Below, in pieces: positions 31,501 to 41,735 of a stretch of DNA of 64,000 nucleotides. Position numbers and translations under genes: made by a program. The notes beneath the pieces were generated by a model. The model was not told the DNA's origin. It saw only the letters and a list, made by a program, of their open reading frames with translations, and made no database searches. Each line of letters begins with the position of its first letter. The stretch's first letter is position 1. The DNA comes from Symbiodinium natans (Eukaryota > Sar > Dinophyceae > Suessiales > Symbiodiniaceae). The stretch covers positions 308,040 to 372,039 of the forward strand of contig CAJNDS010001591.1 of NCBI GenBank assembly GCA_905221605.1, written 5' to 3'.

Positions 31501-34500
31501 CAACGCACCAGTAAACCCCGAACCTCAACCCTCTAAACCCTGAACCCCAATTAGCCTGAACCCTACAAAAAAAACCCAAAACACCTAATGAACCTGAAAG
31601 CCCTGAAAACCCTATCAACCCTTGTAAACCCCATAAACTACATACACCCCAAAAACCCTCTAAAAACCCTTCAAAAAAAGTACCGCTCCAAGGGCCTCCG
31701 GACCCCCGAGGGCCAGCAGCCAGTCGCCCACCAGCGCCCACAAGAGGAAGGGGACCCTGGGCATGGAGGGTTTAGGGTTTAGGGTTTGGGGTTTAGGGTT
31801 TGGGGTTTAGGGGTTTAGGGGTTTAGGGGTTTAGGGGTTTAGGGGTTTAGGGGTCTAGGGGTTTAGGGGTTTAGGGGTTTAGGGGTTTAGGGGTTTAGGG
31901 GTTGATTTTTCGGGCAGCCGGGTGCCGGAGAGAATACACCATCTCCTCACAGCTTGGCACCAGGCAGAAACGGAAGCCAAAGAATCCTGGCATGGGTTTA
32001 GGTGTTTAGGGTTTAGGGCTTGGGGGGGGGGGTTTAGGGTTTAGGGCTAGGGTTGCTCTAACATATCCCTTCTCAGTGCGCGCTTTCTCTGCATGTGAGC
32101 ATGTGCTGGATCCTTGCTGGCTTGAGATGTGGGGGTTTCCGACACGAGGGGTTGGGTGTTCCTATGACAAGTAAGGATTATTGCATGTGGGGGTATTTGC
32201 TTTTGGGAAGTGCCCATGTGGGCCTCGGGCTACAGAAAGCGTGCGCTGTGGATTAAAGTGTTTCGCGTTTGTTCGATGCCTCCAAACCAGCAAGCAAATG
32301 CTATACACCGCAACATGATCACACTTCTTCGGAGCCAACAGCGTCGCGGGCCGCAACAAAACAGCGCGAGGTAGGGCAACTCTGTAGACTTGCGGAACAT
32401 GCACGTTAACGCACGCGACCTGTCAACCATTCCTAGGGGTGGCGCGGGAGTCTCCTTGCATGATCGTAAGACTCAACAGCCAACTTTCAATCAGCATGAC
32501 TCCAAGGAACATGTCAGGGCCAAGCAGTGCCCTCGAAGCCCTAAGCCCTAAACCCTAAACCCCAAACCCTAAACCCTAAACCCTAAACCCTAAACGCTAA
32601 ACGCTAAACCCTACACCCCCAAAAGTTTCATTCAATGCATGCCGGGATCTCAGCAAGCCCCAGGTCACCAGGTTTCGAACCTCATGGTGGCTTCCCAAGG
32701 GACTACCGCTCCAGCATGCAGAAAATCTTCCACACGATAGCCCCTACACCGCATTACGATTTGGGGATTAGGGTTTAGGGAATAAACCTGAATCCTAAAC
32801 TTTAAACCTAAAACCCAAAACCCTAAACCCTAAGCCCACTTCCACCATCGTCGCCTGTTGCAGGCTCTGAGCATTCAGCGGCTGAATTTGGTACCTCCGG
32901 CGGCGTCACGATGATGGGCGGGCGTGGCACCTGAAGGAGTCAAGGTTTAGGGTTTAGGGTTGAGGGTTTAGGGTTTAGAGTTCAGGGTTTAGCGTTTGGG
33001 GGTTAGGGTTTAGATATTAGGGTCCCTTAGTATGGGCCCTCAAAAGGATACCCCTTATATACCCCTCATCTACCCTATGCCAACTAAGGGCCCATTCATC
33101 AGAACCCTACAAAGTGGGGGACCACATTGAGGGCCATGAACTACCCGCAGAGTCTTCTGGTCGTCCATGCTTCGCGCTATGCTTGGCAGTAGCTGTGCAA
33201 TCACTCTCGGAGGGTTTGGGAACTTGAGCGCTCGTAGCCTGGACGTGGGCTGCAGGTGGGAAGACACGACCCTAAACCCAAAACCCAAAACCCAAAACCC
33301 AAGCGCTCAGGCAGTTCGGGGGCTGTTTTGCCCGGTCGACCGCTCGTAGAGCACCTCCAGCGGGACCTTGAGAAATTTCATGAAGATTAGGTTCACCGTA
33401 AGCCCAAAACCCTAAACCCTGAACCCTGTTCATAGGGAGAGTTGAGAAGTCGGCGCATAGGCAGTGTCTTGCGAAGTTGTCCAGGCAAGGGTTTGCCCAG
33501 TGCTGCTGCTGCTGTTTCTACAAGCTCCATACCACAGTGGCAAGCCTTCAAGTGGATGATTCTGGGGCGCCGGCGCTGGGATGCCACGAAGAGGCTGCTG
33601 AAAGCCGCCAGAAGCGTCATGCTTGGCCAGGAACTCACCCAGTATACTCTAAAGACTCTAAAGCTTGTCCACGACTCAAGAATGCAAATTGCACTGCTCA
33701 ACGGAGGCTACAAGGCACATGCCGCTTCTTCCCGATTACAGCCATGGGATGCTCTCTGGCATTGCCCCCTGACTGCATCGGTGGAGCTCTGACGAAGGGC
33801 AGCGGTTACCGGCTTTGCCGGATGCCCAGCCCATGCCCACAAAAGCGCTTTTTGAGGGCGTCTTAGACTCCTCTGAACCCACCCTTCTCTGACACTGGGC
33901 GAGCCGCATCCCGTCGGAGGAGCATTACTTCGGGTTTAGGGTTTAGGGTTTAGGGTTTAGGGTTTAGGGTTTAGGGTTTAGGGTTTAGGACCATTGATGC
34001 GTTTGACTCGACGCGCTCCTCCCACTGATGCGGAAGTATGCCGTGTTTTTTTCGAACGATCAGCAGGGGGACGTGGTCTGTCGCGTCTTGGTTCTTCCAC
34101 TCTTGAAACCTTCTTGCAAAGAACACAAGTGCGTCCCAGTCCTGCGACAGTGCCCAGGCTACTACTGGCTTCGCCTGGTGCCGAGCGACAGAAAGCTGAC
34201 CGACTGAGGGCTAGCGGGTCTCCGGCCCACCCTGTGCAACCCCTAAACCCAAAACCCTCAAACCTGAAAACCCTAAACCCTAAACCCTAAAACCCTAAAC
34301 CCTAAAACCCTAAACCCTAAAACCCTAAACCCGAAAACCCTAAACCCTAAAACCCAAACCCCTATGATTTTTTCAGATATGGGAGATGCAGGGACCCAGG
34401 GTTTCTTCCCATTGCCCAGAGGGGCAGGAGGCCCACGGAGTCGAATTGTTTCCGCATCTTTGGGGGAGGCGCTTCGAGCGCCCTCCCCCGCCCTACGGAA

Positions 34501-35330
34501 TGCAAAGTGCCACAAGAGCGATGATGAATCGCGCGATCCCAATATCGCCAGAAGCTGTTTAGGGTTTAGGGTTTTTAGGTTTTAGGGTTTAGGGTTTCCC
34601 ACGTTTCGCTTGAGGAAGCTTCATCACCGGGTCTTTCTAAGTTCGCAGTTGCAGGGCCTGCCCATCCACAACAACTCCAGCAACGTCTGCTGTGGCCGCT
34701 CCGTATTTCGAGCTCTTCGAGTCAGATATACATACATATAGATATATATATATATATGTATATACATTCCTCCATATGTCTCCATCTGCTTGGACAGGTC
34801 CTGCTCGTTCTGCTCTGGGCTGCGGGTGAGCTCACCAGAGCACAAGCAAAGCTCGCTGCCGATGCTGAACCACTGAAGCAGCTTTAACTCTGATGGTCAC
34901 AAAGTCACAGACATCAAAAGACATACGTCGCACGTCTATACATAAATGTATATATATATATATATATATATAAAGCCATGCAAGTACACCCGTGAAACAT
35001 GTTCAGGATCAACCATCGCTGTAAGAACTGCGGCATTGACAAGCGGTGCACGCTCCACGCCTGGAAAAGGGGCCTCCAACCGCGTTGGCATTTTAGGGTT
35101 TAGGGTTTAGGGTTTAGGGATACGAGATTCCGATGCTGTCTTCCCTCATCACTCTGCCTGTCCTCTCTGTATCACTACACCTTTGTGCCACACAGGTGGC
35201 ACATGCTTCGTGTGCATAGCTGGTTGGGAGAGCCCTGTTCGGATTGAGGCTGCAGATAGGCCTCGCGTCCGAGAACATGAAACGGGCCGGGGATTTCTTC
35301 AGCCCTGAAGCGTTGCAACGGCTGCGCCAT
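28574..35330 (-). CDS. Multi-exon protein of unknown family, CxxC near N terminus
   Basis: The start exon 35181-35330 is a clean 50-codon frame (MAQPLQRFRAEEIPG, ending CTRSMCHLCGTK). It joins 34990-35073 (VERAPLVNAAVLTAMVDPE), 34770-34830 (SPEQNEQDLSKQMETYG) and 34658-34698 (ATADVAGVVVDGQ) in matching phases. Later exons: 34019-34141 (DWDALVFFARRFQEW), about 33320-33396 (FLKVPLEVLYERSTG), 33135-33249 (LRALKFPNPPRVIAQLLPSI), 32855-32930, about 31911-31986 (FFGFRFCLVPSCEEMVYSL), 31696-31756 (FLLWALVGDWLLALG), about 31292-31351 (RKLAEGLLRRAEIPVAYL), 30658-30764 (IRWGGELGIVQAMR), 30467-30501, about 29690-29740, about 29488-29546 (RYRDGAILAAWLQLA), 28904-28951, 28574-28649 (ending TAA). 33135-33249 has a loose CRAL-TRIO look. 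The 34.7 kb exon could instead end the gene at a TAG (34637-34639), splitting this into two genes. Confidence 0.6.
28960..29260 (-). other. Open 96-codon minus frame of unknown status
   Basis: One frame runs from ATG at 29259 to a stop at 28969 with no telomeric repeat (SILVSVFFGAYGRPVRKRAR, later PFAELSRNGRRRFDSGDRKN). It lies between two exons of the 28.6-35.3 kb gene, so it may be intronic, a retained exon or a degraded element. No family recognised. Confidence 0.3.
30536..30662. mobile_element. Short inverted-repeat element, family C (GTTAGTAGGGAATG ends)
   Basis: Ends GGTTAGTAGGGAATG and CATTCCCTACTAACC enclose a TA-rich centre. Other copies: 27796-27960 (two overlapping), 42768-42830 (partial), 47337-47440, 61444-61541. 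In some copies the end reads CTGGTTCTTAGTAGGG, so each orientation offers a GT near one end and an AG (AAGAACCAG) at the other. At 30658 the exon donor GT lies in the element end, and 61444-61541 lies in the intron between two exons. Confidence 0.85.
31048..31146. mobile_element. Short inverted-repeat element, family F (TGGGATGTTCCCC ends)
   Basis: 99 bp with ends TTGGGATGTTCCCC and GGGGAACATCCCAA, interior ACTAACAGTCCTGAAAAGG. Partial copies at 41811-41876 and 46633-46700. Confidence 0.82.
31796..31902. repeat. Eight-base variant array (TTTAGGGG)n
   Basis: About 12 units of TTTAGGGG, an 8-mer rather than a 7-mer, between exons at 31696-31756 and about 31911-31986. Confidence 0.95.
31990..32640. 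other. Intron with unique sequence
   Basis: Mostly non-repetitive, with overlapping weak minus frames at 32160-32430 lacking exon-like splice context. No gene supported. Confidence 0.4.
33430..33930. other. Unique block with open frames on both strands
   Basis: A plus frame (33442-33792) and a minus frame (33393-33701) overlap. Neither has convincing acceptor/donor context. It lies in an intron of the 28.6-35.3 kb gene. Confidence 0.35.
34462..34489. other. Strong GC hairpin
   Basis: GGGGGAGGCGC, loop TTCGA, then GCGCCCTCCCCC, giving a long GC stem in an intron of the 28.6-35.3 kb gene. Not followed by a T-run, so not a bacterial-type terminator. Confidence 0.6.
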
Positions 35331-35385
35331 GGCAAGGACGACTCATTTTCGCGGTTTTAGGGTTTAGGGTGGAGGCATCACTGTC

Positions 35386-38300
35386 TCACGGGTGAATCGA
35401 CATGCCGGCGCAAGCCAACGAATTGTCGATCAGTGCCTGAAGGGCGGATGAAGGGAGGTCAGCTGCACAATCGAACGCCAAGCTACTTGGTTGTAGCAGC
35501 CCTAAACCCTAAACCCTAAACCCTAAAACCTCAACCCCAAACCCTAAACCCTAAACCCCACACCCTAAACCCTAAACCCTCATTATGGCATCATGCAGGC
35601 GAGAAGGGCAGCGACGGGCTCTTGGATGGTTTGCACATGATTTACTCTCCAATGTTTTTGTGCTGTGAGGCAGCATAATACAGGCATCTTTTATTTGAGA
35701 CGACCCTGGAGGCCCCCTGAACCCGAAACAGAAGACTGCAGATAAACTCTCTGTCAGCCAAGATGCGAGCCGTGAATGGTTTTGGTCATGCTTCGCAGGC
35801 TCTCTGCCAGCCTCGCCTCACAAACATGCCCGCAACATGATTGGGGACTACATGAACCCCAAAAGGGTTTATGGTTCAAATATCTTAATCGGAACTGTAG
35901 TAGTGAAGGTAAATGACCCCAATTTAAGGGTTGATGAGGTCTCCACGGATGTAGACGTAGACTTCTCCCCAGAAACACGCGGGATGCAACAGAATTAGCT
36001 TTTCTATGAGGGCGATTTTCAACATGGGGTCCCCTCTATGGTTCCAGGTGACGCACAGTGCTCCAAAGCTGAGCAGGCAACAAAAACCAACCAGTTCTCG
36101 ATGCCCCGGGTAGGTTCTCCCCAACACAAATTGTCACGCACTGTCTTGAAGCTTGAAGAGGTAGCTGCGCGAGCGCGAATCCGAATACGTGACCATGCAA
36201 ACAGGGGTGCAGGATCAACAATTAGAGCCGTCCACTGAGCTTTCTCCGATTTGCTGCAAGTATGGGGCCAGTCGCAGACGATATGATGCCTGTTGAGCTC
36301 CGCAAACCAGCTCTTTCGTGCTGCGAAATGGGGAGGGATCGGCCAAGACGCCTAGAACAAGTAGACGAAGATTTTGTCCCCCACCCACATTTGCAACGAA
36401 CCACGGTCGTCGGCGACTCCTACAGAGGGGGCACCCAGACATGCAAGAAATGCAGCCGGCTGAGCTTTTTGAGACCCGCCCCCCTTTCCTGGAACCCCCT
36501 TAAAACACCCCCTGCAACACCCGTCCTGGGACTCCCCCACCCCTGGAACCCTGGATCAGCGGATTTCCATGTTGACGATTAACCTACACCAAACAAACAC
36601 AACGAACGTTGAGAACCACATGAACCCTAAAAGGGTTTATGGTTTATATACCTTATAATCAGAACCATCGTATAGGGTATGTGATCCCCAATCTGCAGGT
36701 CCAAACCCTAAACCCTAAACCCTAAACCCTAAACCCTAAACCCTAAACCCTAAACCCTAAACCCTAAACCCTAAACCCTAAACCCTAAAACCTAAACGAA
36801 CAGAAACAAGATCCTCCAGACGTTGCTGGCGCACCTGTCGCTCTTCGCCCAGGAACCTTGCCGACGTATCCTCCGCCCAGCCTTCAGGGTTCAGGGTTCA
36901 GGGTTCAGGGTTCAGGGTTCAGGGTTTAGGGTTTAGGGTTTAGGGTTTAGGGTTTAGGGTTTAGGGTTTAGGGTTTAGGGTTTAGGGTTTAGGGTTTAGG
37001 GTTTAGGGTTTAGGGTTTAGGGTTTAGGGTTTAGGATTTATAGTTTAGGGTTTAGGGTTTAGGGCCACAAGGCAGGCGAAGGGGATGCGGGGTGGGCAGC
37101 AGAGAGTCGCACCAATTTCAGGGCCCACATGTGCCCCCCCCTCTAGGGTTTCCGAAATTCGGGGTACCTTCTTGGGATCCGTATGTTAGGGAATCCTACT
37201 ATTTGGGGTCTACATTAAGGGTCCCTTACTTTCGTAACCCTAAACCCTAAACCCTAAACCCTAAACCCTAAACCCTATAACCCCCCCACATGTTCCCGAC
37301 ACCTTGGAACCGATAGAGGCGCTGCTTCCATGGTGCAGCTCGACCTGGAGTCAGAACCCAAGTCCGGCTTCACAAGCCAACTGCCACGTGTAGGGTTTAG
37401 GGTTTAGGGTTTAGGGTTTAGGGTTTAGGGCTTAGGGTTTAGGGTTTAGGGTTTAGGGTTTAGGGTTTAGGGTTTAGGGTTTAGGGTTTAGGGTTTAGGG
37501 TTTAGGGTTTAGGGTTTAGAGTTTGGGGTTTAGGGTGTAGGGTTTAGGGCTGGAGCCGCTCTTCCTGACGGACCAAATGAACTCTACGATTGGGATCACA
37601 TACCCTCTACTACTATCATCCGGACTCATCCCGATTGGGGTAGGTGAACCACAAAACCTGAGCCCTAAACCAAGAAACAAAGACTCATCTAGGCCATAGA
37701 CCCTGTTAAGTTTCATCTAGGTATATGCCTAAACCCTAAACCCTAAACCCTAAACCCTAAACCCTAGACCCTAGACCCTAAACCCTAACAGGGTTCAGTT
37801 GGTCCACAAGGTCCACACGCACACTGCAAGGCTCCGGCGATGACCTCTGCTGCGGTTGCTGAAGAGCAGCCGCAAGAATGCCACAAGATGCCTTGGACGA
37901 GGGTTTAGGGCTTTTAGGGTTTTTAGGGTTTAGGGTTATAGGCTCTAGGGTTTGGGGTTTAGGGTTTAGGGTAGTTCTGTGCTCATTCGACCCTTCCTAA
38001 ACAACCATTCAAGCTGGACCCGGGTCTTCACACGGACTTCTGCTTGTGGCGAGGCGGCCAAACTAAGCCCATGCCAACACAGAAGATGATGGCCGAGGAC
38101 ATGCCTCGGAAAGACGCGTGTTTGGGGTTTAGGGTTTAGGGTTTGGGGTTTAGGGCTGTTGCATCACAGGAGGCACACCTTCCCAGAGCGTCTGCATCCT
38201 TTCATGTGATCCCGCTGCGTTTGTTCTCGCCATGCACAAAAATTGGGGACCAAATGAGGCCTCAAAGGGCTCAGGGTTCATAATACCTCACTGGGAAATA

Positions 38301-41300
38301 TGGTCGTATAGGGTAGACCCCTAGACCTTAAACCGTGGACCACATCTCGCTTGCGCGCATGGCGCGCCAAATCTGAGGTGGCGGCCGAGGATGGAGTTTG
38401 TGACCAGCCTTATGCGGTTGTCATGGTCAAGGCCCTAAACCCTAATCCTAAACCCTGAACCCTAAACCCCAAACCCTCAACCCGTGGATTGCAAACTGTG
38501 TCGCCACGGCTAGACACGACAAACACGACATCCTTTCTGGGAGACGTTGTCCCCATCGATAGCTGGGGTTTCTGGGGATTAGGGTTTCTAGGGTTTAGGG
38601 TTTAGGTAGGGTTTAGGGTTTTTAGGGCTTAGGATTTTCGGTTTAGGGTAGTAGTATAGTCGTTGTGGTCGCAGTATGTCGCAGTAGTCGTAGTCGTAGT
38701 TATTCTCGCAGTACCTCTGGTGATTGAAATGGAAAAACTCTAAACCCATCATAGAGCTCGCAACAAAAGAGTTTTGGTCCGGGACCGACCGACCTCCTTG
38801 GGACCAAGCGAACGCTAAAATTGGGGCCATATAAAAACCCTAAACCCTAAACCCCTAAACCCGAAACCCTAAAACCCTTTTCTACGATACTTCTTATTAA
38901 GTTAAGGTTCAGTTTAGGCCTAGTTGTCCAGTAACCTGGGGGAATTCAAGGTTAACCTTTGGAATTATAAGGGGATTCTACTACCCCAAAAAGGTTAAAG
39001 GTTACCTACTCTACTACTAGGAAGGTATATGAACCTTAAACAAGGTTCGTTTGGTCCCCAAAGTGATAGCCCCAACAGACCGCCTCTGGTATGGAAGAGC
39101 GCACACATCATATGAAACAAGCAAGGGACCCTTATTGCCATCCCTTGCCTACATGCGTTGCCATTTTAAGGTTTAGGGCCCTGGAACATGCCAGAAGTAA
39201 ACGTGACAACCGGACTCCTGCTAGTTCTGCAGCAAAGTGGCTGCGGCCCGGTGTAGATCGCTTCGATGCCAGCTATCATTTCCATCGCCTCTACTCGAAG
39301 AAACGCTCGACCCTGGTTAAACCCTAAACCCTAAACCCTAAACCCTAAACCCTAAACCCTAAACCCTGCACTATCATGGCCTCCGGATCAGATTCGAAGA
39401 GGGACAGATCCGTGTCGACCTGGAAAAAGTTGCACGTGAGCAGGGCATCTGAAAGCCAGAGCAAAGAAGGCAGTTTAGGGTTTAGGGTTTAGGGTTTAGG
39501 GTTTAGGGTTTAGGGTTTAGGGTTTAGGGTTTAGGGTTTAGGGTTTAGGGTTTGGGATCGATGTCTGCATTTCGCGGCTAGCACCGTGTTGTTTAAGGCA
39601 AAGAGCGAAAGTGGGATCATGTTGCGTTCTGGCTGGCAGTTGAAAGCCCAGGTGAAAGTGACTCACATGACTCACATGACTCGCAAATCGCTTCTCGCAG
39701 AGCTGTTAGTATCACGCATAAATTAAGAAAATGGTTCACCACCAGTCTGCGGAATGCAGGGAATGTAGTCCACGCCAGTCGCTGCAAGCCGGAAACAGGC
39801 TGATAGTGCGACTCATGCTTCTCAGATCAGTGGGGATTCCGAAAGTAGGGGGCCCCTAATATAGACCCCCGAATAGTAAGATTCCCTTATAATAAGGACC
39901 CTGGGACCCCCAATAGGGTACCCTAAACCCTAAAACCCTAAAACCCTAAAACCCTAAAACCCTAAAACCCTAAACCCTAAAACCCTAAAACCCTAAACCC
40001 TAAACCCTAAACCCTAAACCCTAAACCCCCTACCTAGTTTCGGAAACCCCCACATCCCTGTACGCCCTGTGCGAGCAAGGCGCCAAAAAGTTCAGGTAGT
40101 AGTATCCCACTGTCCTCACCGCACACGGGGGTGGGGAGGTTCCTGCACGGCTCTTTTTTTAGGGTTTAGGGTTTCGGGTTTAGGGCTTATAAGGGCTTAG
40201 GATGGGGGGGGGTAAGAAACCCGAAACCCCAAAACGCGTTCCCCGAACCCGGTCCAGCGCGTGATGGAGAGCGTGTCAAGGACCTCGCGCAAGGGACTTC
40301 TCATCACTGCACAAGGCGCGTTGAAGCGCGCAGAAAGCCCTCAAACCCGATTAGCCCCCTAAACCCTAAACCCTAAACCCTAAACCCTAAGCCCTAAACC
40401 CTAAACCCTAAACCCTAAACCCTAAACCCTCTTTGCAGCTACTTCCCTCAGCTTCTGACAAACTCCAGGATGCCGCCATCGGCCATCCTTAGAATACTGG
40501 GGTCGATGGACAGGCTGAAGCGGACAGGTAAGGGTTAGGGCTTAGGGTTTAGGCTTTAGGGTTCAGGGTTTAGGGCTAGGCCGTTTACACGGTTTGTTAG
40601 CATTGTCTTCTTTACAGGGTTCAGGGCCGTCAATAAGAAAGGCCATTTACAGGCTTCTAGTCCTGCCCAAGGGACGTCTCCACGCGCAGCGGGTGTCCGA
40701 GCAGACCACAACTGACGAAAATGACGATGGCCTCAACAAGACATGGCTCTAGGGCCTAGGATAGCCCTGAAAACCCTCTGAAAGGTATTCCTAAATATGC
40801 CGATCCTCTTAATCTCAATAAGGGAAAATATAACATGTCCCAAGGGGGGCTTTTAGGACTTGGTATTTCAGGTTTAGGGTTTATAGGGTTTAGGGTTTAG
40901 AGTTTAGGTTGGCTACCAAACACCGTGCACCGTGTAAGTACCGTGACAGTACTGTTGCCATAGAATCATTGATGTAAAGGCGTGAGCAGCACTGGACGTA
41001 GGCCAGCAGTGCGCAACGTGCGATAAGAACCCGGCCCGCCATCCCCCCAGACATACAGGCAAATTGCTGACAACGCAGGGCAAATCAGGTGAAACAGTAG
41101 TGGCGCCCCCGGCGTCCCTAACAGCCCTCAACGATCCTCCTTGTGGATTTGGTCCTGACCAAGCTGCGGTAATGAAGGGACCGTGCTTTGGGGGGAAGCA
41201 TGTGGAGATGGCGTAGCCCAAGCCGGAGCCAGCGATGGTAACCTCACTGGCTGAGACGGAAGCGTGTGGGTTGCCGAAAATAGGGGGTACCTTTTGGGGC

Positions 41301-41446
41301 TTCCCATAATCAAGGATTATACTCTTTTGAGGGGGGTATATTAAGGGTACCCCTATTTGGGGAAATGCCTCTGTAGATGCCGCCCAAGCTACCAGCAAGA
41401 AGGGCGGAAAGAAAACGAGGAAGCTGACGACGGGCTGGCGGATCAT
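35386..41446 (-). CDS. Secreted or membrane protein of unknown family
   Basis: The first exon 41369-41446 encodes a typical signal peptide (basic start MIRQP, then a long Phe/Leu/Val stretch ending in AWAAS). It joins 41137-41242 (VTIAGSGLGYAISTCFPP) in phase 0. Next come 40663-40731 (AIVIFVSCGLLGHPL), 40428-40514 (YSKDGRWRHPGVCQKLREV), about 40248-40283, 40067-40114 (DSGILLPELFGALLAQ), two frame-ambiguous segments near 39.8 and 39.6 kb, 39381-39448 (LLTCNFFQVDTDLSLF), 38746-38793, 38482-38562 (RKDVVFVVSSRGDTVCNPR), 38368-38434 (DHDNRIRLVTNSILGRHL), 38179-38214, 38034-38104 (hydrophobic), 37817-37858, 37303-37344, 36798-36881 (ARFLGEERQVRQQRLEDL), 36019-36351, 35771-35816, about 35587-35620, and 35386-35482 ending in TGA. 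The family is not recognised. The first intron consists almost wholly of one short inverted-repeat element. Exon membership between 37.3 and 35.6 kb is the weakest part. Confidence 0.6.
36019..36351 (-). CDS. Long uninterrupted coding block (111 codons) within the 35.4-41.4 kb gene
   Basis: From an AG|G acceptor (36353-36352) to a TGA at 36019-36021 one frame stays open for 110 codons without any ATG start and without telomeric repeats. It reads SWPIPPHFAARKSWFAELN, later HIVCDWPHTCSKSEKAQWTA, SRIRIRARAATSSSFKTV and NLCWGEPTRGIENWLVFVA. It is three to four times longer than typical exons here. It may be the last exon of a gene, which would split the 35.4-41.4 kb model, or the remains of an inserted element. 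No family recognised; the opposite strand also has shorter open frames. Confidence 0.5.
   Translation of the reverse strand, partial: ASWPIPPHFAARKSWFAELNRHHIVCDWPHTCSKSEKAQWTALIVDPAPLFAWSRIRIRARAATSSSFKTVRDNLCWGEPTRGIENWLVFVACSALEHCASPGTIEGTPC
36703..36797. repeat. Interstitial telomeric array (CCCTAAA)n abutting an exon
   Basis: About 12 CCCTAAA copies end exactly at exon 36798-36881, where the minus-strand donor is the GT of GTTTAGG. Confidence 0.96.
36887..37062. repeat. Interstitial telomeric array with (TTCAGGG)n start
   Basis: Five TTCAGGG units then about 18 TTTAGGG units right of exon 36798-36881, mirroring the CCCTAAA array on its left. Confidence 0.97.
37392..37550. repeat. Interstitial telomeric array (TTTAGGG)n
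   Basis: About 22 units right of exon 37303-37344. Confidence 0.97.
39920..40028. repeat. (CCCTAAAA)n and CCCTAAA array inside a short inverted-repeat element
   Basis: Eight-base CCCTAAAA and standard units sit within an element of the GTGGGGGTTTCCG family (39831-40055), separating its two ends. Confidence 0.93.
41243..41368 (-). mobile_element. Family B element occupying a whole intron
   Basis: The intron between the signal-peptide exon (41369-41446) and the next exon (41137-41242) is 126 nt. The element fills about 100 of these; the intron opens GC at the element's edge and closes with CAGTGAG about 25 nt beyond its other end. Both exons are in phase 0. This is the clearest introner-like case in the window. 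Confidence 0.7.
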
Positions 41447-41735
41447 GTAGTAGACCTTTCAAGTCGTACTTTCTGCGTTTTGCACAACTCAGGCGGTGTC
41501 ACTTCTCCCAAAAATCTGCGAACCTTGGGGACCACATGAACCCTAGACGTGGGGTCATATGCCCTCTACTACGAGCATCCCTATTGAGGTATATCAACCG
41601 CAAACCCTAAACCCTAACGGGGTTCATTTGGTCCCAGGAATTGGCGTCTAACCCTCAACCCTACACTATGGACCCAATCCCAAACCCTAACCTTTCAAAG
41701 CCTACACCCTAAATACCAAACCGCTAGTTGAGACC

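Noticed and set aside
33442-33866. Plus frames of 116 and 129 codons
   Set aside because: Two plus frames and one minus frame overlap in the same block, none with clear splice borders or a recognisable domain, inside a minus-strand gene.
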